A DNA stretch of 64,000 nucleotides from Hyphomonadaceae bacterium (GTDB lineage Bacteria; Pseudomonadota; Alphaproteobacteria; Caulobacterales; Hyphomonadaceae): the NCBI GenBank assembly GCA_022844475.1, contig JALHLR010000001.1, forward strand, positions 1 through 64,000, given 5' to 3'. Positions 37,360 through 45,781 of this stretch are shown here, piece after piece (the stretch's first letter is position 1; each line of letters starts with the position of its first letter). Below the pieces are notes generated by a model that did no database searches, was not told where the DNA came from, and was given only the letters and a program-made list of their open reading frames with translations. The position numbers and the translations under genes are program-made.

Positions 37360-37480
37360 TTGCCTGCTTTCTCGCAAAACCGACATCCAGCTGCCCCATA
37401 CCTCGGCGCCCCCTTGCGACCGACGACGCGACGCTGCATCCGCGCTTCCCCAACCCCCCGCGCTGGCCTAAGTCTCACCC

Positions 37481-38029
37481 ATGCCCTTCGACCGTGACCG
37501 CTTTGTCGCCGACTGTGTCGCCTCGCTCGACGAGGACGATCCTCAGGCCGCCATCCAGGACCATCTCGCCCGCGCCGTCTCCGAACACGCTGCGGTTCTG
37601 GCCGAACTTGGCGAGCCAGCGAGCGCCGGCCTGGATGTCCTTGTGGCCAGCCCGCGCCTCACCATGTTCGCCGCCAAGTGGGCGCCGAACATGACGCTGT
37701 CGCCCCACAACCATGAGATGTGGGCGCTGATCGGTCTCTACTCCGGCCGCGAGGACAACATCTTCTGGAAGCGTACGGCGCAGGGCCTGAGGGCGGGCGG
37801 GGCAAGCGCGCTCTTCCCTGGCGATGTCGCCAGCCTGCCGCGCGATGTGATCCACTCGGTCAATAATCCGCTGCCGCGTTTCACCGCTGGCCTGCACATC
37901 TACGGTGGCGATTTCTTCGATACCCAGCGATCATTGTGGGACGCAGAGACGCTCACTGAACAGCCCTCCAACGGAGAGATTGTCCGAGCGATCTTCGAAG
38001 CCGAGAATGCGAAGCTGCAGCGCCGCTAG
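37481..38029 (+). CDS. Cysteine-dioxygenase-like cupin protein
   Basis: A 182-aa cupin. The metal triad pattern of cysteine/thiol dioxygenases is visible: HNH (His76, His78) in TLSPHNHEMWALIGLYSGRE, and His125 in RDVIHSVNNP; His139 in HIYGGDFF is also conserved in the family. It likely binds Fe(II) and oxidises a thiol or a related small molecule; the Cys-Tyr crosslink of mammalian CDO cannot be seen. It is upstream of, and convergent with, unknown paralog B (3 bp between stops). Bacterial relatives are often annotated as predicted metal-dependent enzymes of the double-stranded beta-helix superfamily. Confidence 0.75.
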   Translation: MPFDRDRFVADCVASLDEDDPQAAIQDHLARAVSEHAAVLAELGEPASAGLDVLVASPRLTMFAAKWAPNMTLSPHNHEMWALIGLYSGREDNIFWKRTAQGLRAGGASALFPGDVASLPRDVIHSVNNPLPRFTAGLHIYGGDFFDTQRSLWDAETLTEQPSNGEIVRAIFEAENAKLQRR

Positions 38030-38032
38030 TCG

Positions 38033-39070
38033 CTATTCCGAACGGCTCTCGCCGCCTGTCTGCTCACGGCCCTTGCGGTCATTCTCGCGGCCGCCGAGCA
38101 GGATGTTGTACATGCCGTAGTTTCCCTCATGGCATGCGAACTCGTAGACCGGCTGCGCGATTCGGTTCAGCGGGATCTCGCCCTTCCATGTCGTCGAGTA
38201 GACGGTCGGATCATTCACCTCGAACGCGTAGAGGATCTGGTTGTCGCTGATACGGCTGAACCGCTCGATCATCGTCCCATCCTTCGACAGGAAAGTACCG
38301 CCCGCGCCGCGCTGGGTTGCGTTGATCGCGCGCGTCTCGACCACCAGCGTGTCGCCATCCCACCATGCGACGGAATCGCCATGCCACTGGGCCAGATCGT
38401 CCTTGCGATGCTTGCCGCCGATCGGTGCGATGCGCACATCGTGGATCATCTCGGACATCAGCATCAGGTGCGAGTCGGTCTGCACGATCTGGAAATTGTT
38501 GTTGTACAGATACTGGCCCAGCGGCGGCCCCGCATTGCCGATGATGATGCAGCGTTCGGATAGTCCGCGCTCTTCCGGATTGTCGAAGCCCGAGCCCACC
38601 CGCCGTGGCATCGCCGCGCGCAGCTTGCGGCCTTCCTCGGTCATCGCAGGAATCTTGCCGTTCTCCGGATAGACAATAAACGACGAACGCAGCTCGCCAT
38701 TCACGCTGGCCACATGCGCGCCCGGATCGGTATAGGCGACATCGTAATTGCCGACGCCGGGCAGGGCCTTGCCCTTCTCGGGCGCGCCCGTCTTCGGGTC
38801 GACGAAGTTGGCCTCTGTCTTCATCCGCTGGTTGAACAGCGCGCCGCCTTCCAGCTCGTCCGCCTGTTCCCGGGTCAGAACCAGCGGCAACCCCGCCGGC
38901 CGCTCAAGCTTGGTGACGGATGCAGTGCTCCACACGCCATGCAGGTCGGGCTTGCCGCTGCTCAGCCGCGCCGGCTCGTACGTCGCGCTCTGCGCCATCG
39001 CTGCGGGCGCCAGCATGGCGGCCGCGAACAGCACAACGCCCACGCTCCGCTTGAGGATAGACAGTGTCAT
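38033..39070 (-). CDS. Exported protein of unknown function, paralog B (WKGE/ACHEGN family)
   Basis: A 345-aa protein with a Sec signal peptide (cleavage near AMA-QS) and start at 39070 behind GGGAGG. Second copy of the unknown family: PDLHGVWSTASVTKLER, RSSFIVYPENGKIP, RCIIIG, NNFQIVQTDSHLM, MIHDVRIAPI, WWDGDTLVVETRA, ERFSRISD, TWKGEIPLNR and PVYEFACHEGNYG. Cys occurs only in the RC(I/L) and ACHE blocks, as in the other two. It differs from paralog A by a longer insertion after SVTKLER and a basic C-tail. Converges with the cupin gene. No function is assigned. Confidence 0.85.
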   Translation of the reverse strand: MTLSILKRSVGVVLFAAAMLAPAAMAQSATYEPARLSSGKPDLHGVWSTASVTKLERPAGLPLVLTREQADELEGGALFNQRMKTEANFVDPKTGAPEKGKALPGVGNYDVAYTDPGAHVASVNGELRSSFIVYPENGKIPAMTEEGRKLRAAMPRRVGSGFDNPEERGLSERCIIIGNAGPPLGQYLYNNNFQIVQTDSHLMLMSEMIHDVRIAPIGGKHRKDDLAQWHGDSVAWWDGDTLVVETRAINATQRGAGGTFLSKDGTMIERFSRISDNQILYAFEVNDPTVYSTTWKGEIPLNRIAQPVYEFACHEGNYGMYNILLGGRENDRKGREQTGGESRSE

Positions 39071-39184
39071 GCGGCGAACCTCCCGGCGATGGAGCTGTGT
39101 CGCTCCTTGTCGGGGCGGACATTGCCCTACCGGCGGCCCGGACTTCAAGCCGCGCAGCCCAAAGCTTTTCGTGAGCCGAAAGGC

Positions 39185-39406
39185 CTAGTCTTCCGAGCTG
39201 TCGTCGCCATCGGCCGAGTCGAGCAGCCGTTCCGACGGCGCCTGGTCGATGTGCTGGCCCGGACGCGCGCGCTCTTCACGGCGGCGGTCGTCGGAAGGCT
39301 TCGGCCGCGCATCAAAGGAGCGCTTGGTGTCGCTCGGATCAGAGATCGGCGGGCCCTTGGGCGCGGCTTTCTCGTTGGGCTTGTAGGTTTTCTTGAAGGT
39401 CGCCAT
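39185..39406 (-). CDS. Small disordered charged protein
   Basis: A 73-aa protein with strong compositional bias: a basic N-terminal third (ATFKKTYKPNEKAAPKGPP), a mixed middle (RPKPSDDRRREERARPGQ) and an acidic end (DSADGDDSSED). No fold or motif. Translation is supported by GGAG about 10 nt upstream of the ATG at 39406. The terminal SSED also ends the next small protein (39548-39715). Part of the small-protein group; function unknown. Confidence 0.55.
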   Translation of the reverse strand: MATFKKTYKPNEKAAPKGPPISDPSDTKRSFDARPKPSDDRRREERARPGQHIDQAPSERLLDSADGDDSSED

Positions 39407-39547
39407 CTCGGAAGTCTCCACGGCGCGCAAGCGGGGTCGCCCGCCGCGTCGCCATCATCGGGTCGTGCGAGACGAGGCAGAAGACGCCGCACAGCCCGCA
39501 CGCTGTCTGGCGAGGAAGTCCGGCAAACAGCGCCCGGTCGTTGCGCG

Positions 39548-39715
39548 CTAGTCTTCGCTGCTGGCCGCCGGCTTTTCCGGACGCAGCAGCGGGCGCCTGG
39601 CCAGCTTCTGCGCATTGGTCAGCGCCGGCGCCGCGCGCTGGGCCTCGGCCGCAGCACGTTCGCGCATTGCCTTGGCCGGATCATAGGGCTGACGCTTGTC
39701 GGGGGTCCTGGCCAT
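39548..39715 (-). CDS. Very small basic protein
   Basis: A 55-aa protein beginning MARTPDKRQPYDPAKAMRER and ending ARRPLLRPEKPAASSED; alanine- and arginine-rich, probably with one short helix (REAAAEA-like stretch). AAGG precedes the ATG by about 11 nt. It shares the terminal SSED with its neighbour at 39185-39406, hinting at common ancestry or common processing. Function unknown. Confidence 0.5.
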   Translation of the reverse strand: MARTPDKRQPYDPAKAMRERAAAEAQRAAPALTNAQKLARRPLLRPEKPAASSED

Positions 39716-39902
39716 TGGAACGCGCCTTTCGGGTCACGCACGACCGGCGCCTGGCATGGCGCGTCGCAGACGAAAGACCGGGCGATTCCGGAGGTCCGTC
39801 CCGGACACTAGCATGAAAGCTCAACGAACGGGCATAAATCTGCCGCGCATCGGGACGCAGCCTCCCGGGCGAGCTTGCAGGCCAGAAGTCCAGGCGCCGC
39901 GG

Positions 39903-40097
39903 CTATTTCCGCAATCCGACGCCCACCGGGCGATTGTCGTTGATGAGCCCCTGGTCCGAGGCCTCGCCGGCCGCGGGTGCGCGGCGATCGCTCGGCCGTC
40001 CGCCCTTGTCGTTCACCGCAACCTGCTGCGCCCGATTGGCTTCGTTGGCGCGCTGCGCAGCTGTCTGCCGCTTCTGCGGCCACTGAGAGGATGACAT
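39903..40097 (-). CDS. Small basic protein
   Basis: A 64-aa protein, MSSSQWPQKRQTAAQRANEA and onward with a Gln/Asn/Arg-rich helix, then a Gly/Pro/Asp-rich tail (GGRPSDRRAPAAGEAS...) ending INDNRPVGVGLRK. GGAG lies 6 nt before the ATG at 40097. It is the last of four tiny charged genes on the same strand between 37 and 40.1 kb. No family recognised. Confidence 0.5.
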   Translation of the reverse strand: MSSSQWPQKRQTAAQRANEANRAQQVAVNDKGGRPSDRRAPAAGEASDQGLINDNRPVGVGLRK

Positions 40098-40268
40098 GAC
40101 GTCTCCACGCCACCAGGCGCAGCAGACCTCCACCACGCCGAGGCGAACCGCAACCGTGGACGCGGGGAGGGGATGGGGCAACCGGGTTATTCGAGAGCGG
40201 CGCCTTGTTTAGAACGCAGTTGGGGAGGTCAGCGTGCGCAGGCTGCAGTTCGCTCTGCTCAGAGCACC

Positions 40269-42938
40269 CTACGTGCGCTTCACGAAGCTCTCGACCACCT
40301 TCTTCACGCCTGCCTTCTCGAAATTCACCGTGAGCTTGGCGCCTTCGATGTCCGTGATGCGACCGTAGCCGAACTTGTCGTGGAAGATGCGCTGGCCGAG
40401 GGCGAGGCCACCGGCAGCTGATGGGTCGGAGGAGGCAAGCATGTCGCCTGGCGTCTTGCCGCGCTGAAGCGGGCGGCCGTCTGAATCGCCAGAGCGGAAG
40501 GCGCGGCCTTCAATGTCGGGTGGGCGCGTATTTCCGCGCGTCGCCGCTGCCGCCTGCGCGCGGCGCCAGCCAGGACTGTCATAGCCGCCGCGAAAGCCGC
40601 CCGCCGACGTGTTGTCGAACACGGTGGGCTCGCTGCCTTCATCGAGGTTGGAGCCGCCGCGGCGCGCACCGGATGCACCGCCGGGCTTGTCCCACTGGCT
40701 CTTCACTTCGCTGCCGTAGAAGCCGCCGCCCGGCGCGACGTATCCGGTCTCGCTGATCGCATCGACATGCTTTGCGGGCAGTTCGTCGACGAAGCGGCTC
40801 GGCAGCACGCTGGTCCAGCGGCCATAGATCTGGCGGTTGGCGGCGAATGAGATGTACGCCCGCTCCCGCGCGCGCGTGATGCCCACATAGGCAAGCCGCC
40901 GCTCCTCCTCGAGCCCCTTGGCGCCCTGTTCGTCGAGGCTGCGCCGGGACGGAAACACTTCCTCCTCCCACCCCGGCAGGAACACCATCGGCCATTCGAG
41001 TCCCTTGGCCGAGTGCAGCGTCAGGATCTGCACCTGGTCATGGCTGTTCGAGCCCTCCGCATTGTCCATCACGAGTTCGACGTGTTCGAGGAAGTCGTTG
41101 AGCGAGCCGAACTGGCCCATCGCACGCACGAGTTCCTTCAGGTTGTCGAGCCGCGACTGCGCCTGCGGAGATTTGTCCGCCTGAAGCATGTCGGTATAGC
41201 CCGACTCCTCGAGGATGATTTCCAGCAGCCTTGGATGCTCGGTGTCGGGCGCCTGTGCACGCCAGCGCTCCATGTCGAGCAGGAATCGGCGCAGGCCGGT
41301 CTTGGCCGGGCCCTTGATGTGTTCGCCGCGGATCTCCATATCGGCGACGCGCGTGAGGTAGGAGTTCACCTGCCGCGCGGCGACGTAGAGCTTCTGGATC
41401 GTGGTGTCGCCCACGCCGCGCTTGGGCTGGTTCACCACGCGCTCAAAGGCAAGGTCGTCGGCTTCCGAGCGGATCAGGCGCAGATAGGCGAGGGCGTCGC
41501 GGATCTCCGCCCGTTCGAAGAAGCGCGGTCCGCCGATGACGCGATAGGGCGTGCCGGTGACGATGAAGCGTTCCTCGAACGCCCGCATCTGCCACGACGC
41601 GCGCACAAGAACGGCGCACTCGTCATAGCGCCGGCCGTTCTGCCGCCAGCTCGTGATGTCGTCGCAGATCAGCCGCGCTTCCTGTTCGCCATCCCAGATG
41701 CCGCGCACCTTCACGAGATCGCCCGAGTCTGCATTCGTCCGCAGCGTCTTGCCGAGCCGGCTCGAATTGTTGGCAATCACCGCGCTCGCGGCGGCAAGGA
41801 TGTGCGCGGTCGAGCGATAATTCTGCTCCAGCCGCACAACCTTCGCGCCGGGAAAATCCTTCTCGAAGCGCAGGATGTTGTCCACCTCCGCCCCGCGCCA
41901 GCCATAGATCGACTGATCGTCATCGCCCACGCAGCAGATATTGTTGTGCCCCTGCGCCAGCAGGCGCAGCCACAGATACTGCGCCACGTTGGTGTCCTGG
42001 TACTCGTCCACCAGGATGTAGCGGAACTTGTTGTGATAGTCGGCGAGCACTTCCTTGTGCTCTGTGAAGATGCGGATCGTGTGCAGCAGCAGGTCGCCGA
42101 AATCGACCGCGTTCAGTGTCGCGAGCCGGTTCTGGTAGCTCTGATAAAGCTTCTGCCCCTTGCCCTCCGCAAACTGCCGCGATTCTCCAGGCGGAAGCTT
42201 CTCGGGCCCGATGGCGCGGTTCTTCCACCCGTCGATCAGCGAGGCGAGATAGCGTGGCGTCCACCGCTTCTGGTCGATGTCTTCCGCCTCGAGGATCTGC
42301 TTGATCAGCCGCAGCTGGTCATCCGTATCCAGCACGGTGAAGCCAGACTTCAGCTTCACCAGTTCAGCATGCCGCCGCAGGATCTGCGCCGAGACGGAAT
42401 GGAACGTACCAAACCACCGCAGCCCCTCGCCCTCGTCCCCGATCAGTTTCAGCGTCCGCTCGCGCATCTCGCGCGCGGCCTTGTTCGTGAAGGTGACCAC
42501 CAGCATCTGGCTCGGCCACGCCTTCCTCTGCGCCAGGATATGCGCCACCCGCGTCGTCAGCACGCGCGTCTTGCCGGTGCCCGCGCCCGCCAGCACGAGA
42601 AGCGGCCCCTCCGTCGCCATCACCGCATCGCGCTGCTCGCGGTTCAGTCCCTTCAGGTAGTCGGCATTCGGATTGGCGTGTCCCTGCGGCCGGGACGCTG
42701 CCGCCCGCTGCGAGATCGAGCGCGTATCCTCGAATTCCGGCGCTGCTTCGAACCGCTCTTCGGGCAGGGGAATGTCCTCGTCCTCAGGCAGCCGGAAGAA
42801 ATCCACCGCTCCTTCAGGCATGGGGGTATCGTCGTCCGACCCCGGCTCCCGGTCATGGGGCTCCCTGTCATGGGGCGCCCGGCCGGCCGGCTCATCGTCC
42901 GGGAAGGGAATGTCAGCTGGATCGCGTGAATCGCTCAT
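40269..42938 (-). CDS. uvrD: UvrD/PcrA-type superfamily 1 ATP-dependent DNA helicase
   Basis: An 889-aa 3'-5' helicase acting in nucleotide excision repair, mismatch repair and replication restart. Walker A LAGAGTGKTRV (residues 117-126) and the following helicase motifs are visible: VVTFTNKAAREMR, DEYQDTN, GDDDQSIYGWRGA, LEQNYRST and TLHSAKGLEWPMVFLPGW. The C-terminal end has the PcrA-type Tudor-like module (RIFHDKFGYGRI ... LTVNFEKAGVKKVVESFV). The first 95 residues are an acidic, Pro-rich disordered extension with a PHDREPHDREP repeat and DIPFP/DIPLP echoes. Divergent or independent of neighbours; single gene. Confidence 0.96.
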   Translation of the reverse strand: MSDSRDPADIPFPDDEPAGRAPHDREPHDREPGSDDDTPMPEGAVDFFRLPEDEDIPLPEERFEAAPEFEDTRSISQRAAASRPQGHANPNADYLKGLNREQRDAVMATEGPLLVLAGAGTGKTRVLTTRVAHILAQRKAWPSQMLVVTFTNKAAREMRERTLKLIGDEGEGLRWFGTFHSVSAQILRRHAELVKLKSGFTVLDTDDQLRLIKQILEAEDIDQKRWTPRYLASLIDGWKNRAIGPEKLPPGESRQFAEGKGQKLYQSYQNRLATLNAVDFGDLLLHTIRIFTEHKEVLADYHNKFRYILVDEYQDTNVAQYLWLRLLAQGHNNICCVGDDDQSIYGWRGAEVDNILRFEKDFPGAKVVRLEQNYRSTAHILAAASAVIANNSSRLGKTLRTNADSGDLVKVRGIWDGEQEARLICDDITSWRQNGRRYDECAVLVRASWQMRAFEERFIVTGTPYRVIGGPRFFERAEIRDALAYLRLIRSEADDLAFERVVNQPKRGVGDTTIQKLYVAARQVNSYLTRVADMEIRGEHIKGPAKTGLRRFLLDMERWRAQAPDTEHPRLLEIILEESGYTDMLQADKSPQAQSRLDNLKELVRAMGQFGSLNDFLEHVELVMDNAEGSNSHDQVQILTLHSAKGLEWPMVFLPGWEEEVFPSRRSLDEQGAKGLEEERRLAYVGITRARERAYISFAANRQIYGRWTSVLPSRFVDELPAKHVDAISETGYVAPGGGFYGSEVKSQWDKPGGASGARRGGSNLDEGSEPTVFDNTSAGGFRGGYDSPGWRRAQAAAATRGNTRPPDIEGRAFRSGDSDGRPLQRGKTPGDMLASSDPSAAGGLALGQRIFHDKFGYGRITDIEGAKLTVNFEKAGVKKVVESFVKRT

Positions 42939-43011
42939 TCCGCGCTGATCTGGCTGGGGTTTTCCCTTTAGGCAAGGCCAGCGCCGTAGCGCGTTGATTT
43001 ACGGTTTGTTC

Positions 43012-43785
43012 TCACACGCCCAGCGATCGCCATGCGACGTAGATGGCGACCAGAATGATCATCCCCGCAAACAGGCTGCGCGCCAGCCGGGCATGACCGG
43101 CAAGGCCCTTTGCCGCGAACAACCCCGCCACGCCACCCACCGCGCCGCCGAGCAGGAGCAGGCCAGCGAGGGGCCAGTCGACCTGCCCGGTAAGGGCATA
43201 GTTGAAGGAGGTCGCGGCGCCGAAGAGAGCGACCGACAGGAGGGATGAGGCGGTGGCGTTCGCCATGGTCATGCCTGTGGCGAGCATCAGGCCGGGCACG
43301 ATGAGGAAGCCGCCGCCAATGCCGAAGAAGCCCGCGGCCAGTCCGGTCAGCAAGCCGAGCGGCGCGAGGCGTGCGATCAGCTTCATGCTGATATGGACGT
43401 CCGGGTCGCCCTCGCTCTTCGGTTTGCGGAACATCGAGAGGCCTATCGCCGCCATGGCGAAGGCGAAGGCGAGCAGGAGTTGCTGGCCGCTGATCAGCTT
43501 CGCGAGGCTTGAGCCCGCGAACGAGCCCGCAAGACCCGCAACGGCAAAGACGGTTGCGCACGGCCATTTGATCCGTCCACCGCGCCAGTGCCCCAGAAGG
43601 TTCAGCGCCGCGTTGGCGGCCACCGCCGCACTCGCCGTGCCGACCGCGACGTGCGCATCCGTCACGCCGCCGAGATAGAGCAGAACGGGCGCCGCAAGAA
43701 CCGATCCGCCGCCGCCGAAGACGGCGAGGAGAAAGCCGACAACGGCGCCTCCAAGCACGACAGCGATGGCTGGATCGAATGGCAT
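43012..43785 (-). CDS. TauE/SafE family sulfite/anion exporter (sulfide operon)
   Basis: A 257-aa membrane protein with about eight helices in two repeats. The family's glycine-rich signatures occur twice: VFGGGGSVLAAPVLLYLGG near residue 22 and GFFGIGGGFLIVPGLMLATG near residue 145. TauE/SafE proteins export sulfite or organosulfonate. Position after the BigR-like regulator and rhodanese, all on the minus strand with a 10-bp gap, points to export of sulfite or related sulfur products formed when persulfide is oxidised. A second TauE/SafE gene lies at 61202-62092. Confidence 0.9.
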   Translation of the reverse strand: MPFDPAIAVVLGGAVVGFLLAVFGGGGSVLAAPVLLYLGGVTDAHVAVGTASAAVAANAALNLLGHWRGGRIKWPCATVFAVAGLAGSFAGSSLAKLISGQQLLLAFAFAMAAIGLSMFRKPKSEGDPDVHISMKLIARLAPLGLLTGLAAGFFGIGGGFLIVPGLMLATGMTMANATASSLLSVALFGAATSFNYALTGQVDWPLAGLLLLGGAVGGVAGLFAAKGLAGHARLARSLFAGMIILVAIYVAWRSLGV

Positions 43786-43795
43786 CGGACGCCGC

Positions 43796-44323
43796 CTATG
43801 CTGTCCTGCGGTTCCACGGCATCGCGGAGAGAAGTTTCGCCATGCCGCACCAGCCCGTAGAGCCTGCGAAGACCAAGCCTGCGCCAATGAAGGCCGACAG
43901 CCAGACGAAGGCGGGGTTCACGGACATCGCGAGCACGGCGCCGGTCACCACGATGCTGCCAGCAGTGATCTGTACCTGCCGCATAATGTCGATCGGCGCC
44001 TTGCGATCCGCGTTGGTGGTCAGGCCAGCCTTCTTCCAGCCGTCGAGCCCGCCGTCCAGCACATAGGCCGGTTCGCCGACATGGGCGGCCAGGCGAGCGC
44101 AGTTGGAGTTGGTGCGCATGCCAGTCCTGCATGTGAATGCCACAGGCGTGACACCACGCAGGGCGACGTGTCCGGCTTCGAGGCGGGACAGGGGCAGTGA
44201 CACTGCGCCGTTGATGTGTTCGCGCGCGAACTCGTCGGGCTCGCGGACATCGATCAGCGTCAGCTCGCCAGCTTCCAGACGGCGCGCGAGCGCTTGTGCA
44301 TCAATGGGGGTAAGGGTTGTCAT
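43796..44323 (-). CDS. Rhodanese / DUF2892 membrane sulfurtransferase (YgaP-like)
   Basis: A 175-aa protein: an N-terminal rhodanese domain (residues 1-105) with active loop CRTGMR (Cys65), followed by two membrane helices (about 119-135, 138-155) of DUF2892, then GWCGMAKLL. This is the architecture of E. coli YgaP. It would transfer or handle persulfide sulfur at the membrane. It lies between the ArsR-type regulator (14 bp upstream) and the TauE/SafE exporter (10 bp downstream), so the three form one operon. Confidence 0.9.
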   Translation of the reverse strand: MTTLTPIDAQALARRLEAGELTLIDVREPDEFAREHINGAVSLPLSRLEAGHVALRGVTPVAFTCRTGMRTNSNCARLAAHVGEPAYVLDGGLDGWKKAGLTTNADRKAPIDIMRQVQITAGSIVVTGAVLAMSVNPAFVWLSAFIGAGLVFAGSTGWCGMAKLLSAMPWNRRTA

Positions 44324-44337
44324 GGTGTTGGCGCTCG

Positions 44338-44688
44338 CTATCTTTTCTTGCGTAGGGGCGTGGGTTTCTCGGGACAGAAGATCGCAGCCAGCGTCTCGAT
44401 GACTGTGACCGCAGCGGGATCGGTGATCCGGTAATAGATCGTCTGCGCCTCGCGCCGTGTTTCCACGATACCGGCCTCGCGCAGCACGGCGAGATGCTGC
44501 GATAGCGCCGACTGCGAGAGGCCGAGCGGTTCCTGCAGGGCGCCGGCGGGCATTTCGCCATCGCCGAGCTGGCACAGGATCATCAGCCGCTTCTCGTTGC
44601 CGAGCGTGCGCAATAGCCCGGCCGCCTTGCCGGCGCTGGCTTCGAAGTCCGCAAGGGAGAAGGTCGTCAGGTCCATCATGGCGTCCAT
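44338..44688 (-). CDS. bigR: ArsR/SmtB family persulfide-sensing regulator (BigR/SqrR-like)
   Basis: A 116-aa winged-helix repressor. HTH region: GLSQSALSQHLAVLREAGI; wing: RREAQTIYYRI. Cys39 and Cys105 are 66 residues apart, exactly the spacing of the redox cysteines of BigR (42/108) and SqrR (41/107) that form a tri- or tetrasulfide and release DNA when sulfide is present. Its neighbours, a rhodanese, a TauE/SafE exporter and a divergent Blh-type MBL protein, match the bigR regulon. The first ATG (44688) overlaps the probable -10; starts at 44679 or 44676 may be the real ones, giving a leaderless mRNA. Confidence 0.88.
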   Translation of the reverse strand: MDAMMDLTTFSLADFEASAGKAAGLLRTLGNEKRLMILCQLGDGEMPAGALQEPLGLSQSALSQHLAVLREAGIVETRREAQTIYYRITDPAAVTVIETLAAIFCPEKPTPLRKKR

Positions 44689-44725
44689 ATAACAGCGCTT
44701 GCTATTTTAGCAAGAGCTAATATAT
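44687..44725. promoter_or_regulatory. BigR-type operator overlapping divergent promoters
   Basis: An AT-rich palindrome of two 18-bp arms (44687-44704 and 44708-44725) around TTT; 15 of 18 positions are symmetric, with a perfect CTTGCTA/TAGCAAG core at 44698-44714. On both strands TTGCTA, 16 bp, TATATG can be read (plus 44699-44704 and 44721-44726; minus 44713-44708 and 44691-44686), so one regulator dimer could block both directions. No other sequence in the region shows such symmetry. Confidence 0.75.
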
Positions 44726-44758
44726 GAATGCTGCCGGACAGATGGCCTGGAGCTGAAA

Positions 44759-45616
44759 ATGATCGGAATTGAAGCCTTCTTCGACACCGCGACCTCGACC
44801 GCGTCTTTCCTCGTCTCCGATCCCGAGACACACGAGGCGGCGATCATTGATGCGGTCATGGATTTCGATCCGGCGACCGGCAAGCTGTCCACCGCATCCG
44901 CGGACAGAATGCTCGTGCGAGCTGAAGCCCTGGGCCTCCGGGTCGTCTGGGCGCTGGAGACGCACGCCCACGCCGACCATCTTTCTGCTGCCTACCACAT
45001 CCGCCAGAAGACCGGCGCGAAGATCGGCATTGGCGCGCGCATCACCGAAGTGCAGACGCAGTTCCGCTCCATGTTCGGCGCACCTGAAGCCGAGACAGAG
45101 GCGTCCGTCTTCGATCACCTGTTCAACGACGGCGAGGTGTTCCGCATCGGCAATGTCGAGGCGCGCGTGATGCACACGCCGGGACACACGCCCGCATGCG
45201 TCACCTACGTCGTTGGCGACACGGCCTTCGTCGGCGACACGCTGTTCATGCCCGACTACGGAACGGCCCGCGCAGACTTTCCCGGCGGCGACGCGGCAAC
45301 GCTCTATCGCTCGATCCAGCGCATTCTCGCGCTGCCGCCGGAGACGCGCATCTTCGTCGGCCACGACTATCTCCCTGCCGGCCGCGACAAGCCGGTGTGG
45401 CAGACCACGGTGGCCGAGGAGCGCGCGGCCAACATCCACCTCCGCGATGGCGTCACGGAAGACGACTTCGTCCGGATGCGCACCGCGCGTGACAAGACAC
45501 TGGCCGCTCCGCGCCTCATCCTGCCGTCGCTGCAGGTCAACATCCGCGGCGGCGCGCTGCCGAAGCCCGAGAGCGACGGACGCGTCTATCTCCGAACGCC
45601 TGTCGTCGCCATCTGA
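44759..45616 (+). CDS. blh: Blh-type metallo-beta-lactamase-fold persulfide dioxygenase
   Basis: A 285-aa MBL-fold hydrolase/dioxygenase of the ETHE1/Blh group. The metal motif is THAHADH (His69, His71, Asp73, His74), then HTPGHTPACVTY and GDTLFMPDYGTARADFPGG, which is typical of Blh proteins that oxidise glutathione persulfide to sulfite with a single mononuclear iron. GGAG 6 nt upstream fixes the start. It is divergent from, and probably repressed by, the BigR-like regulator through the palindrome at 44687-44725. With the rhodanese and TauE/SafE exporter it would detoxify sulfide. Confidence 0.9.
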   Translation: MIGIEAFFDTATSTASFLVSDPETHEAAIIDAVMDFDPATGKLSTASADRMLVRAEALGLRVVWALETHAHADHLSAAYHIRQKTGAKIGIGARITEVQTQFRSMFGAPEAETEASVFDHLFNDGEVFRIGNVEARVMHTPGHTPACVTYVVGDTAFVGDTLFMPDYGTARADFPGGDAATLYRSIQRILALPPETRIFVGHDYLPAGRDKPVWQTTVAEERAANIHLRDGVTEDDFVRMRTARDKTLAAPRLILPSLQVNIRGGALPKPESDGRVYLRTPVVAI

Positions 45617-45781
45617 GGCTTGCGCTGCTTTCCGCAACGGGCATCGACCTCTGATCGAACTGCAGGCGCCGCGTGATTGCAAACCGGGCGCCGGTGCGTT
45701 TTCCACTGCCGGTTCGATCGAGCAACGCTGCGGACAGCGCGCCGCCGGATAATGTCGTCCCGTGAATCAGGGGCGACATCT

